Below, piece by piece: positions 19,179 through 28,166 of a stretch of 64,000 nucleotides of DNA. Both the position numbers and the translations under genes were made by a program. The notes under the pieces are model-generated. The model was not told the DNA's origin and searched no databases. It saw only the letters and a program-made list of their open reading frames with translations. The stretch comes from Streptomyces sp. SW4. GTDB taxonomy: Bacteria; Actinomycetota; Actinomycetes; Streptomycetales; Streptomycetaceae. Location of the stretch: contig QKWM01000004.1 in NCBI GenBank assembly GCA_003248315.1, positions 2,294,001-2,358,000 of the forward strand. Direction: 5' to 3'. Position 1 is the first letter of the stretch. Each line of letters starts with the position of its first letter.

Positions 19179-19878
19179 ATGAGACCCGCCGGTTCCGACC
19201 CGCTCCACCAGGCCATGGCCCGCAGCCAGGGCCTCGACACCCTGCTGCGCGATCTGACCGACCGCGCGGTCCAGGAGGTGCCGGGCGCCGCGCGTGCAGC
19301 ATCACGGTGCGCCGCGGCGCCCGCCTGCTGACCCTGGCCGGCAGCGCGGGACTGCCCGGGGGCTCGACCTGCGCCAGTACGAGCACGGCTCCGGCCCCTG
19401 CGTGGACGCCGCCGAGACGCGCAGCGCCCAGTACTCCCCCGACCTGGCCGACGAGACGCGCTGGCCGGCGTACACGGAGTACGCGCTGGCCACCGGGGTC
19501 CGCTGTGTGCTGGCGCTGCCGCTGCCCCTGGCGGACGAGCCGGACGCCGCGCTCAACCTCTACGGCCTCGGACCCGGCGCGCTGGACGACGGCCGGGAGG
19601 CGGCCCGGGGCTTCGCCGAGCGGGCCGCCCACGCGGTCGGCGAGGCGCTGCGCATCGAGCGGCACGGCGCCTCGGCCGCCGACGTGCGCACCGCCCTGCT
19701 CTCCCGCAGCGTCATCGACCAGGCCGTCGGCATCCTGATGGCCCGCGACCGGGTCGACGCCCGGGTCGCCCTGGACCGGCTGCGCCGCGTCTCGCAGCAC
19801 CGCAACGTCAGGCTCCGGGACCTGTGCGGCGACCTGGTGGCCCGGGTCGCCGACGGGTCCCGGAGCGGCCGGGGCTGA
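19179..19878 (+). CDS. GAF-ANTAR regulatory protein (second of a tandem pair)
   Basis: About 233 residues of the same architecture as its upstream neighbour. The GAF domain (ITVRRGARLLTLAGSAGLPG; YEHGSGPCVDAAETRSAQYS; VRCVLALPLPLADEPDAALN) is followed by an ANTAR domain (SRSVIDQAVGILMARDRVDA; ALDRLRRVSQHRNVRLRDLC). The two proteins differ widely outside their domains, so this is an old duplication or assembly of paralogs. Single-base losses occur near 19295 and 19365. It ends ten bases before the convergent YceI-family stop. Confidence 0.83.
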
Positions 19879-19887
19879 TCAGACGGA

Positions 19888-20708
19888 TCAGACGGCCGGC
19901 AGCGCGTCGCCCTGGACCGCCTGGATGTCCAGCTCGACCCGGAGCGTCGTGCCGATGGCGGCGATGCCGGCCTGGAGGACCTGGTTGTAGTTCATGGCGA
20001 AGTCCTCGCGGCGCAGTTCGGTCGTGGCCCGGAACGCCGCCGGGTGCCGCCCCACGGGTCGGCGCCGGTGCCGAGGTAGGCCAGGTCCAGGTCGACGGGG
20101 CGGACGACGCCGTGCAGGCCCAGCTCGCCGTGGACGGTCCAGCGGTCCGGCCCCGCCTGGCTCAGGCCCGTGGAGCGGTAGGTGATCTCCGGGAAGCGCT
20201 CCACGTCCAGGAAGTCCGCGGACTTCAGATGGGTGTCGCGCATGCCGTTGCCGGTGTCGATGGAGGCCGCCCGGATCACCGCCTCCACGCGGGACTTGGT
20301 CACGTCGTCGGGGGCGATCTCGACGCTCCCGGCGAACTCGGTGAACCGGCCGTGCACGCTGGAGATGCCCAGGTGCTGGGCGACCGCGGCCACGCTGGAG
20401 TGCGCCGGGTCGATGGTCCACGGCCCCGGCGGCGGCAGCTCGGTGCCGCCCTGCCGGGCCAGCGTGACCGTGCCGACCTCGGCCCGGCCGCTCGCGGTGA
20501 CGATCGCGCTGGACGCGGCGGGCGCGTAGCCGACGGCGGTGACGATGACGGTGTACGCCCCCGGCGCCAGCGGTGTGGTGTCCCGTACGGCCCCCTCGGC
20601 GTCCGCCTCGGCGCGCAGCACCTGCGTGCCGGTCATGTCGGTCACCGTGACGACCGCGTGCGACACGGCCCATCCGTCCCTGGTACGGATCCTCGCGGTC
20701 AGTCCCAT
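19888..20708 (-). CDS. YceI-family lipid-binding protein with an N-terminal carboxypeptidase-regulatory-like domain
   Basis: About 273 residues. Residues 1-90 form a small beta-sandwich of the carboxypeptidase-regulatory type (VVTVTDMTGTQVLRAEADAE; APGAYTVIVTAVGYAPA). The rest is a YceI domain, a lipocalin-like barrel for isoprenoid or lipid ligands: GPWTIDPAHSSVAAVAQHLG, ISSVHGRFTEFAGSVEIA, HLKSADFLDVERFPEITYRS, then VVRPVDLDLAYLG. A GGGAGA ribosome site precedes the ATG at 20708. One base is missing near 20040. There is no obvious signal peptide. The same type of beta-sandwich decorates the MFS exporter just upstream, so the two genes may have exchanged or shared the module. Confidence 0.85.
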
Positions 20709-20868
20709 CCCGTTGTCTCCCTGGTCAAGCTCGGTCGGGCTCGAAGGCTTCGGCGGCCCGGAGGCTGCGAAAGCTGTGAAAGCATCAGAAATCGGTCGCA
20801 TGGAACCGGCCCGGGGCGGCGGGCGCGCTCCGCTCACGGCGCGCCCGCCACCACGGGCCGGGGTATCG

Positions 20869-23404
20869 CTACTCGCCGGGGTGGGCGAGGTCGATGTCGT
20901 GGCCGTCGGCGCCCTGGCCGGCGACCGTGAGGGCCGTCGCCACCGGCGGGTAGCCGGTCGCGATGACGGTGTAGTCGCCGGCGTCCAGGTCGGTGAAGGC
21001 GTACGCCCCGTCCGACCCGGTCGTCGCCGTGCCGACCACGTTGCCCGCGGCGTCGACCAGCGTCACCCGGGCGTCGGCCAGCGGGCCGTGCGGGCCCGGA
21101 CGACACCCTGGACGCGGGCGCCGGCCCGCAGGTCGACCTCGACCCGGGTGATCCCGGTGCCGCCCACCTCGACGGGCAGGGCGCGCGGCCGGAACCCGGC
21201 GGCGTTGACCGCGATGGTCACGGTGCCCGGCACCAGCTCGGCGAGGGAGAACTCGCCCTGCTCACCGGTGGTGGCGGTGGCCAGCAGATCGCCGCGCACG
21301 TCGGTCACGACGACCATCGCGTCCGTCACCGGCTGCCCCGTCTCGGCCGCCCGCACCAGGCCGGTCAGCCCGCTGGTGCCGCTGAGCAGCACGTCGTACG
21401 CGACCGGCTCGCCGTTCACCACGATGGTGGACGCCTGCGGCTGGTAGCCGTCGGCGGAGGCGATCAGGACGTACGAGCCGGAGCCGGGGGCGTCCAGCGC
21501 GTAGGAGCCGTCGGCCTGGGCGACCGAGCGGCCCAGCTGCCGTCCCGCCAGCGAGATCAGCGTGACGGCGGCCTGCGGGACGGGCGCGCTGCCGTCGCCG
21601 CGGACGTGGCCGCGGACCGGGACCCCACCGCCGGGGGCGGGCCCGTCACCGGGGCCGGCCGCGGTGGCGACGGCGGCGAGCCGCTGGGTGGCCGCCGCGG
21701 TGCCGGAGCCGGGGCCGTCCCGGTGGCCGACACGGCGGCCGGGACCGGCTCGGCGGCGGCCGTCGTGGCCTCGGCCGGGGCCGGGCGCCCGCCGGGGCGG
21801 ACTCGGCGGTGGCCTCGGCGGCCTGCGCCAGGGCGCCGGAGGTGCGCAGCGGGACTTCCTTGATGAACAGGGTCACCAGGAAGGCGAGGAAGGCGATCGG
21901 CGCGACGTACAGGAAGATGTCGGCGATGCCGTGCCCGTAGGCGCTCTCCAGCCACTGGCGGATGCCCGGGGGCAGCAGGTCCATGTCCGGGATCGCGCCG
22001 CCGCCGGAGGTCTTGGCGGCCATCGCCTGCTCCTGCGGGCTGAGCTGCCCGATGGTGTCCTCGGCGTAGTGGCTGATCCGGGTGGTCATCACGGAGCCGA
22101 GCACCGAGACGCCCACCGCGCCGCCGAGGGACCGGAAGAAGGTGACGACGGAGGACGCGGCGCCCAGGTCGCTCGGGGCCACCTGGTTCTGCGTGCACAG
22201 CACCAGGTTCTGCATCATCATGCCGACGCCGAGGCCCATCAGCGCCATGAAGATGGCGATCTGCCAGTAGTCGGTGTCGTACCGCATGGTGCCCAGCAGG
22301 CCCAGGCCCGCCGTCAGCAGCACGCCGCCCGCCAGCAGCCAGGCCTTCCACTTGCCGGTGCGGGTGATGATCTGCCCGGAGACCGTGGACGACACGAACA
22401 GGCCGCCGATCATCGGGATGGTCATCACGCCCGACATGGTCGGGGACTTGTCCCGGGCGAGCTGGAAGTACTGGCTGAAGTAGACGGTGCCCGCGAACAT
22501 CGCGATACCGACGAACAGCGAGGCCAGCGAGGCCAGGGTGATGGTGCGGTTCCGGAACAGCCGCAGCGGGATGATCGGCTCGGCGGCCTTCGTCTCGACG
22601 AGGAGGAAGACCAGCGTCAGGACGATCGCGCCGCCGACCATGGCGCCCGTCTGCCAGGACATCCAGTCGTACTTGTCGTCGGCGAACGTGACCCAGATCA
22701 GCAGCAGGCACACGGCCGCCGTGATGAAGAAGGCGCCGGCCCAGTCGACCTTGACCTTGCGCTTGACGACGGGCAGGTGCAGCGTCTTCTGGAGCACGAG
22801 CAGCGCGATCACCGCGAAGGGCACGCCGACGTAGAGGCACCAGCGCCAGCCGAGCCAGCTGGTGTCGGTGATGACACCGCCGAGCAGCGGACCGCCGACG
22901 GTCGCGACCGCGAAGGTCGCGCCCAGGTAGCCGGAGTAGCGCCCGCGCTCCCGCGGGGAGATCATCGCGGCCATGATGATCTGGGCCAGGGCGGACAGAC
23001 CGCCGGCGCCCAGGCCCTGGATGGCCCGCGCGGTGATCAGCATCGCCGGGTTCTGCGCCAGGCCGGCCACGACCGAGCCGATGACGTAGACGATCAGGGC
23101 TATCTGGACCAGGGCCTTCTTGCTGACCAGGTCGGCGAGCTTGCCCCACAGGGGGTGGAGGCGGTCATCGCCAGCAGCGAGGAGGTGACGACCCAGGTGT
23201 AGGCGCTCTGGCCGCCGCCGAGGTCGGAGACGATCTCGGGCAGGGCGTTGGTGACGATGGTCGAGGACAGGATGGCGGCGAACATGCCGAGCAGCAGCCC
23301 GGAGAGCGCCTCCATGATCTGCCGGTGCGTCATCGGAGCGTCTCCGGAGGAGCCTCCCCGTGCTTGGCATGAGCCCGCACACCGGCTGGTGTGGTCGTTG
23401 CCAT
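20869..23404 (-). CDS. DHA2-type MFS exporter with three C-terminal carboxypeptidase-regulatory-like domains
   Basis: About 846 residues. The first 540 are a 14-helix drug exporter (TNALPEIVSDLGGGQSAYTW; RAIQGLGAGGLSALAQIIMA; ATVGGPLLGGVITDTSWLGW). After an Ala/Pro linker (21860-21700) come three tandem beta-sandwich repeats of about 85 residues: SVAQADGSYALDAPGSGSYV, TATTGEQGEFSLAELVPGTV and TATTGSDGAYAFTDLDAGDY mark each one. The frame needs five restored bases (near 23330, 23150, 21790, 21710 and 21085). The ATG at 23404 follows AAAGGAAG. MarR lies 13 bases upstream in the same transcript and probably represses both. With 14 helices the tail should be cytoplasmic, which is unexpected for this domain type. 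Confidence 0.85.
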
Positions 23405-23417
23405 GGACTTCCTTTGC

Positions 23418-23918
23418 TTACGTGGTGATCGCGGGTGTACGGGTGGACTGTTCGGGCACGGGTGGTGCGCCGGACCGGGCGGCCGCGGAGCGGCAGTCGT
23501 CGAAGCTCGCCCGCAGGCGGGTCATCAGCCGGGTGAGCTGGCCGACCTCCTCGTCGGTCCAGTCGCTCAGGCGGTGGGCGAGCAGCTGGGTGGTCCGCTC
23601 GGACAGTTCGTCGAGCTGGGCCTGGCCCGCGGGCGTCAGGCGCAGGATGCGCGAGCGCTTGTCCGCGGGGTCGGGGGACCGCTCGATCCAGCCCCGGTCG
23701 GCGAGGTGCGCGACATGCCGGCTGGTCACCGACATGTCCACGGCGAGCAGCTCCGCGAGCCTGCTCATGCGCATGTCCCCGTGGCGGCCGAGCAACGTCA
23801 GTACGGCGGCGGATCCGCTGGGGCACTCGGCCGGCAGGATCCGGCCCAGCTCCCGCTTCACGGCGCCGAAGGCGCTGAACTGGCGGATCAGCTCCTCGTA
23901 CTGCGCCTTCCCGGCCAT
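23418..23918 (-). CDS. MarR family transcriptional regulator
   Basis: A 166-residue winged-helix repressor: GSAAVLTLLGRHGDMRMSRL, AELLAVDMSVTSRHVAHLAD, then RGWIERSPDPADKRSRILRL with the MarR wing signature DxRS-like ADKRSR, and a C-terminal dimer helix. The ATG at 23918 is preferred over an upstream one because GGGAGG stands just before it. The exporter gene follows after 13 bases, a common autoregulated MarR-exporter operon. Two identical-format palindromes (TTGC-N5-GCAA) flank its promoter and are the likely operators. The frame is intact. Confidence 0.9.
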   Translation of the reverse strand: MAGKAQYEELIRQFSAFGAVKRELGRILPAECPSGSAAVLTLLGRHGDMRMSRLAELLAVDMSVTSRHVAHLADRGWIERSPDPADKRSRILRLTPAGQAQLDELSERTTQLLAHRLSDWTDEEVGQLTRLMTRLRASFDDCRSAAARSGAPPVPEQSTRTPAITT

Positions 23919-23936
23919 GCGCACCTCCCGCATTCG

Positions 23937-23978
23937 TTGCTTAGAGCAACCATAGGAGCTGTTAGTTGCCGCAGGCAA
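23937..23978 (-). promoter_or_regulatory. marR-exporter promoter with two TTGC-N5-GCAA operators
   Basis: On the minus strand TTGCCT (23973-23978) and TATGGT (23949-23954) form a -35/-10 pair with an 18-base spacer. TTGC-N5-GCAA occurs at 23966-23978, over the -35, and at 23937-23949, just downstream of the -10. The two sites share spacing and half-sites, as expected for one dimeric repressor. Confidence 0.8.
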
Positions 23979-24057
23979 ATAAAATGGCCGGGGGTGCGCT
24001 AAAAAGTTGGCAAAGGCAAGTATTGCGAACGTAAACGCGCAGGTCGCGAGGGTGGTG

Positions 24058-24107
24058 CGGGTGCCGGGTGCCGGGTGCCGGGTGCCGGGTGCCGGGTGCC
24101 GGGCGGC
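24058..24107. repeat. 7-bp tandem array (GTGCCGG)
   Basis: About six consecutive GTGCCGG units, with degenerate copies continuing, in the region between marR and the small membrane-protein gene. Confidence 0.9.
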
Positions 24108-24222
24108 GGTGCAGCGGGGCGGGGACGCGGGGTGCCGGGCGGGACGGGAGCAGGGTGGTGCGGGGATCGGGAGAGGAGCAGGGGACGGACCGTGGACGTG
24201 CGGTGGGCGCCCGGACCCGCGC

Positions 24223-24251
24223 TTGGGCCGGATCCGCGGATTCGCTAGGGT
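24223..24251 (+). promoter_or_regulatory. Promoter of the small membrane-protein gene
   Basis: TTGGGC (24223-24228), a 17-base spacer and TAGGGT (24246-24251), the usual Streptomyces housekeeping form. The ATG is eight bases after the -10, so the mRNA should be leaderless or nearly so. Confidence 0.65.
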
Positions 24252-24259
24252 CTCGGGCC

Positions 24260-24456
24260 ATGGCTAACAACCAGGGCCCCCAGGGCAATTACGACCCCGC
24301 TGGCAGCACTCAGATGTTCCGCGCGTTCGTCGACGAGGGCGCCCCCCGGTCCCGCCAGGCGGCCTCCGCCCCGCGGGCCCCCGCATCGGCCTGATCGTCG
24401 GCATCGTGGCCGCCGTGGCGATCGTCGCGGCGGTGGCCTGGCTGGCACTGAAGTGA
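24260..24456 (+). CDS. Small single-span membrane protein
   Basis: About 65 residues: a hydrophilic N-terminus (MANNQGPQGNYDPAGSTQMF, RAFVDEGAPRSRQAAS) and a C-terminal membrane helix (GLIVGIVAAVAIVAAVAWLA) ending in LK. One base is missing near 24380; without it the frame stops at 24394 before the helix. A good promoter lies immediately upstream and a terminator hairpin 24 bases after the stop, so this is a real monocistronic gene. I do not recognise the family. Confidence 0.65.
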
Positions 24457-24479
24457 CCCGGATCCGTACGGCGGCGTAG

Positions 24480-24510
24480 CCGGCCGGCGTTCCGCGCGGA
24501 CGCCGGCCGG
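24480..24510. terminator. Terminator between the small membrane gene and sigN
   Basis: CCGGCCGGCGT pairs with ACGCCGGCCGG around a 9-base loop, between convergent genes. Confidence 0.75.
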
Positions 24511-24679
24511 AACCCGGCGTGCCCCGCCCGCCCGCGGCGGCCCGGTGGGCGACGAGCCGGCGGACCGCCGGAAGGAACCGCGTCCGGCATGCGACGGGCG
24601 GGCGCGCGGCGGCCGCCGCGGGTGTCCAGGGGGACGCGGCGGCGGCCGGTGGCGCGGCCGGTGCCCGGCCGTCGCGGGG

Positions 24680-25605
24680 TCAGTCGGAGATCAGGCCCTC
24701 GCGGAGCTGGGCCAGCGTCCGGGTGAGCAGGCGCGAGACGTGCATCTGGGAGATGCCGACCTCCTCGCCGATCTGCGACTGGGTCATGTTGGCGAAGAAG
24801 CGCAGCATGATGATCCGCCGCTCCCGGGGCGGGAGTTTGGCCAGCAGCGGCTTGAGGGACTCGCGGTACTCCACACCCTCCAGCGCCGTGTCCTCGTAGC
24901 CCAGCCGGTCCGCGAGGGAGCCCTCGCCGCCGTCGTCCTCCGGGGCGGGGGAGTCCAGCGAGGAGGCCGTGTAGGCATTGCCGACCGCCAGGCCGTCGAC
25001 GACGTCCTCCTCCGACACCCCGAGCACGGAGGCCAGTTCGCCGACGGTCGGCGAGCGGTCCAGCTTCTGGACAGCTCGTCGGTGGCCTTCGTCAGCGCCA
25101 GGCGAAGCTCCTGCAGCCGGCGCGGCACCCGCACCGACCACGACGTGTCGCGGAAGAACCGCTTGATCTCGCCGACCACGGTCGGCATCGCGAACGTCGG
25201 GAACTCCACGCCCCGTTCGCAGTCGAACCGGTCGATCGCCTTGATCAGGCCGATCGTGCCGACCTGGACGATGTCCTCCATCGGCTCGTTGCGCGAGCGG
25301 AAGCGGGCCGCCGCGTAGCGCACCAGCGGGAGGTTGAGCTCGATCAGCGTGTCCCGGACGTAGGCGCGCTCCGGGCTGTCCTCGTCGAGTGCGGCCAGCC
25401 GCAGGAACAGGGAGCGGGACAGGGTGCGGGTGTCGATGCTCGCCGAGACCGGTGCGGCCGGGAACTCGGCGTCCGGCAGGGCGGGCGCCGGTACGGCTTC
25501 GAGGGCCGGGACGTCATCGATGGGGCCGAGCGCGTCGAGCGCGTCGGGCGCGGTCTCGCTCTCCGCGAGCGCGAGCACCTTCGAGCTGCCCTGGTCTGCG
25601 GACAT
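24680..25605 (-). CDS. sigN: SigB/SigF-family sigma factor, probably SigN
   Basis: About 308 residues. A variable acidic N-terminus is followed by the sigma-70 regions: [20 protein letters not shown], then [19 protein letters not shown] (region 2), [40 protein letters not shown] (region 3), and LPPRERRIIMLRFFANMTQS with [20 protein letters not shown] (region 4). It is the tandem neighbour of sigF; in S. coelicolor sigN and sigF are adjacent in this order. One base is missing near 25077. A GTTTGC-N15-GGTATT promoter upstream resembles the target of this sigma group, so it may be autoregulated. The symbol rests on synteny and family, not on a unique motif. Confidence 0.8.
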
Positions 25606-25916
25606 GCCACCCCCTTTGGGTCGCGGGACGGTCGCGGCTCACGTCCCCACCACGGGAACGCAGCCTTCACCTGAATACCGGAGCCGAGGCCCCGGCAAAC
25701 GCGCTTCCCGCAGAATGTCACATGTCGGCAACGCGCTGTAGTGACATGTCGACATCCGAGACGCGAATCGCCCCTGGAAACAGGGGGCCTGACGGCCTGT
25801 CGGGCCGCGGGTGTCGGCAACAGCCCTGATCGGCGATTCGCTCGCGACGGTGACCCCTCGCTCGCGCTTTCGGGTACGAGGGTATGCGTCCGGCGGGGCG
25901 CGGGCCAGGGGGCGCC
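25606..25916. other. Intergenic region between the two sigma genes
   Basis: A 311-base gap that holds the sigN promoter (25674-25700). Further upstream is a direct repeat ACATGTCG(G/A)CA at about 25720-25757 with internal ACATGT palindromes, a candidate activator site. I see no further gene. Confidence 0.6.
25674..25700 (-). promoter_or_regulatory. SigB/SigF-type promoter upstream of sigN
   Basis: On the minus strand GTTTGC (25695-25700), a 15-base spacer and GGTATT (25674-25679) match the GTTT/GGGTAT pattern recognised by SigB-group sigma factors. It lies 69 bases upstream of the sigN start. Confidence 0.55.
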
Positions 25917-26766
25917 CTAGGCGTCGATGCGGTTCGCCGACCTCAGGCGCTGGAAGCTGCGGGCGAGCAGCCGGGAGACGTGCATCTGGGAGACGCCCAG
26001 CTCCGCGCTGATCTGCGACTGCGTGAGGTTGCTGTAGTAGCGCAGCAGCAGGATGCGCTGCTCCCGCTCGGGAGCTGGACCAGCAGGTGCCGGACCAGGT
26101 CGCGGTGTTCCACGCCGTCCAGCGCGGGGTCCTCGTAGCCGAGCCGGTCGAGCAGGCCGGGCAGCCCGTCGCCCTCCTGCGCGGCCTCCAGGGAGGTGGC
26201 GTGGTACGACCGTCCCGCCTCGATGCAGGACAGCACCTCCTCCTCGGTGATGCGCAGCCGCTCGGCGATCTCGGCGGTCGTCGGGGTCCGCCCGAAGGCG
26301 GTGGTCAGGTCCTCGGTGGCGCTGTTGACCTGGACCCACAGCTCGTGCAGCCGGCGCGGCACGTGCACGGTGCGGACGTTGTCCCGGAAGTACCGCTTGA
26401 TCTCGCCGACCACCGTCGGCATGGCGAACGTCGGGAACTGCACGCCCCGGTCCGGATCGAAGCGGTCGATGGCGTTGATGAGCCCGATGGTGCCGACCTG
26501 GACCACGTCCTCCATCGGCTCGTTGCGGGAGCGGAAGCGGGCGGCGGCGTAGCGCACCAGCGGCAGGTTCGCCTCGATGAGCGCCCCCCGTACGCGGTCG
26601 TGCTCCGGCGTGCCCGGCTGAAGCTGCTTCAGCTCCGCGAAGAGCACCTGCGTCAGGGCCCGGGTGTCGGCCCCCGGCTGCTGCGCTGGGGCGCGGCCTC
26701 CCGGGGCGCTGCCTGACCGGGCGGTGCCTCCTGGGGCGGCGCTTGAGGCGCAGTACTGGCCGGCAC
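25917..26766 (-). CDS. sigF: Sporulation sigma factor SigF
   Basis: About 283 residues. The N-terminus [11 protein letters not shown], the core [79 protein letters not shown] and the end [16 protein letters not shown] agree closely with the late, prespore-specific sigma factor SigF of Streptomyces. It directs spore maturation genes. The GTG at 26766 follows GAGGTGGAG. Single-base losses are near 26680 and 26070. The upstream region is A+T-rich with a repeated TGTGTGCAAG, probably the developmental control region. Confidence 0.85.
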
Positions 26767-26831
26767 GGTCAACTCCACCTCGTATCCATCAACTCATCCG
26801 TCAAAAGCGGTCATAGCATCACAAGACATGT

Positions 26832-26874
26832 GCACTGTGTGCAAGCACCGCATAACGCCGTGTTGTGTGCAAGG
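26832..26874. promoter_or_regulatory. Direct repeat TGTGTGCAAG in the sigF upstream region
   Basis: Two copies of TGTGTGCAAG, about 30 bases apart and followed by (C/G)-(A/T)-rich variants, lie in the A+T-rich control region before sigF. This is a candidate site for a developmental activator; the binding protein is unknown. Confidence 0.45.
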
Positions 26875-26904
26875 TGGTTAATAACCGGGCATAAATGACG
26901 AATG

Positions 26905-26929
26905 GCCCCTCGCCTCGAAGGCGAGGGGC
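26905..26929 (-). terminator. Terminator after the Dabb gene
   Basis: GCCCCTCGCC pairs with GGCGAGGGGC around a 5-base loop, 34 bases past the Dabb stop codon. Confidence 0.8.
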
Positions 26930-26962
26930 TCGTGCGCGCGCGGCCGCCCGCGCGGCCGGGGC

Positions 26963-27256
26963 TCAGATCTCGTAGTCGGCGATCACCCAGGTGGCGAACT
27001 CCCGCCACAGGGCGACGCCGGCCTGGTGCGCGGGGTGCTCCAGATAGCGCCGGAGGGCGTCCGTGTCGTCCACGGCGGAGTTGATGGCGAAGTCGTAGGC
27101 GATCGGCCGGTCGCTGATGTTCCAGGCGCACTCCCAGCAGCGCAGCTCCGGGATCTGGTCGCCGAGCGCGCGGAACGCCTCGACGCCCTTCACCACGCGC
27201 GGGTCGTCGCGCGTGACGCCCTCGTTGAGCTTGAACAGGACCAGGTGCCGGATCAT
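26963..27256 (-). CDS. Dabb-family (stress-responsive alpha/beta barrel) protein
   Basis: A 97-residue Dabb domain: MIRHLVLFKLNEGVTRDD, VEAFRALGDQIPELRCWECA, YDFAINSAVDDTDALRRYLE and HPAHQAGVALWREFATW. Members are small dimeric ferredoxin-like barrels of mostly unknown function; some act in stress or polyketide cyclisation. The ATG overlaps the stop of the upstream small membrane gene (ATGA), so the two are translationally coupled. The frame is intact and a terminator follows. Confidence 0.9.
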   Translation of the reverse strand: MIRHLVLFKLNEGVTRDDPRVVKGVEAFRALGDQIPELRCWECAWNISDRPIAYDFAINSAVDDTDALRRYLEHPAHQAGVALWREFATWVIADYEI

Positions 27257-27432
27257 GACTTTCCTCCGTTGGCGACCCAGGTCATGAAGTCGCCGATGGC
27301 CTTGGCGGCGTCGGATATGCCCTCGAACCCTATCTGGACGTAGTCCGCGGCCTTGGCCGGGTCCGTGATGATCAGGTACAGCACGAAGACCACGAGCACA
27401 TAGATGGCGATCTTCTTTGCGTTCACCGCCAC
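27253..27432 (-). CDS. Small conserved membrane protein
   Basis: 59 residues: a short basic start (VAVNAKK), one membrane helix (IAIYVLVVFVLYLIITDP) and an amphipathic C-terminus (ADYVQIGFEGISDAAKAIGD). The GTG at 27432 is chosen over longer in-frame starts because GGGGAGG lies five bases before it. Translationally coupled to the Dabb gene. The function is unknown. Confidence 0.75.
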   Translation of the reverse strand: MAVNAKKIAIYVLVVFVLYLIITDPAKAADYVQIGFEGISDAAKAIGDFMTWVANGGKS

Positions 27433-27492
27433 CGCGGCCTCCCCTGTCGCTCCTGTCGCTGGTGTGCCCCGAGCGCTGCTCATGATCGCACG

Positions 27493-27520
27493 AAGGGCCC
27501 CGTCTTTCGACGGGGCCCTT
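27493..27520 (-). terminator. Terminator after tRNA-Ser(CGA)
   Basis: Perfect 12-bp stem AAGGGCCCCGTC with a 4-base loop, six bases beyond the tRNA 3' end. Confidence 0.85.
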
Positions 27521-27526
27521 CCCAAG

Positions 27527-27611
27527 CGGTAGCGGAGGGATTTGAACCCTCGGTGACTTGCGCCACACTCGCTTTCGAGGCGAGCTCCTTCGGCCGCTCG
27601 GACACGCTACC
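27527..27611 (-). tRNA. tRNA-Ser (anticodon CGA)
   Basis: Class II tRNA with acceptor GGTAGCG/CGCTACC, long variable arm, T-arm GGGTTCAAATCCC and anticodon stem CTCGC/GCGAG around CTCGAAA (anticodon CGA). Confidence 0.95.
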
Positions 27612-27663
27612 GAGGGAGACCTTACAGCACAGTGCGCCGTGGTTCGAAATCGGTATCCGGCGC

Positions 27664-28095
27664 TCACCGGTCCCGGAAGAAATCGGTGAGCAGCCGGGCG
27701 CAGTCGGCGGCGAGGACGCCCTCGATCACCTCGGGTCGGTGGTTGAGCCGCCGGTCGCGGACGACGTCCCACAGGGAGCCGGCGGCGCCCGCCTTCTCGT
27801 CGCGGGCGCCGTAGACCACGCGGTCGACGCGGGACTGCACGAGCGCGCCCGCGCACATCGTGCACGGCTCGAGGGTGACGACGAGCGTGCAGCCGGTCAG
27901 GCGCCACTCGCCGAGCCGCTCGGCCGCCCGCCGGATCGCCAGCACCTCGGCGTGCGCGGTCGGGTCACCGGTGGCCTCGCGTTCGTTGTGCCCCGTCGCC
28001 AGCACCGTACGGCCGTCCGGGGACAGCACGACGGCGCCGACCGGGACGTCGCCGCCCCGCACGGCCCGCCGTGCCTCGTCGAGGGCGTGCCGCAT
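27664..28095 (-). CDS. tadA: tRNA-specific adenosine deaminase TadA
   Basis: 143 residues. Deaminates the wobble adenosine of tRNA-Arg(ACG) to inosine. The zinc and catalytic motifs are complete: H48-A-E50 (DPTAHAEVLAIR) and P-C78-x-x-C81 (TLEPCTMCAGAL). The length is typical. The ATG at 28095 is used; an upstream extension is possible because the preceding 70 bases are open. It follows the TadA-associated gene, the usual actinomycete order, and its substrate tRNA is at 4485. The frame is intact. Confidence 0.93.
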   Translation of the reverse strand: MRHALDEARRAVRGGDVPVGAVVLSPDGRTVLATGHNEREATGDPTAHAEVLAIRRAAERLGEWRLTGCTLVVTLEPCTMCAGALVQSRVDRVVYGARDEKAGAAGSLWDVVRDRRLNHRPEVIEGVLAADCARLLTDFFRDR

Positions 28096-28166
28096 GGCGG
28101 GCCGCCAGGGATCCCGTACGGGGTCCGGCGGCCCGCCGGCGCGGTCCTGCCCGGTCGGTGGTGCGG

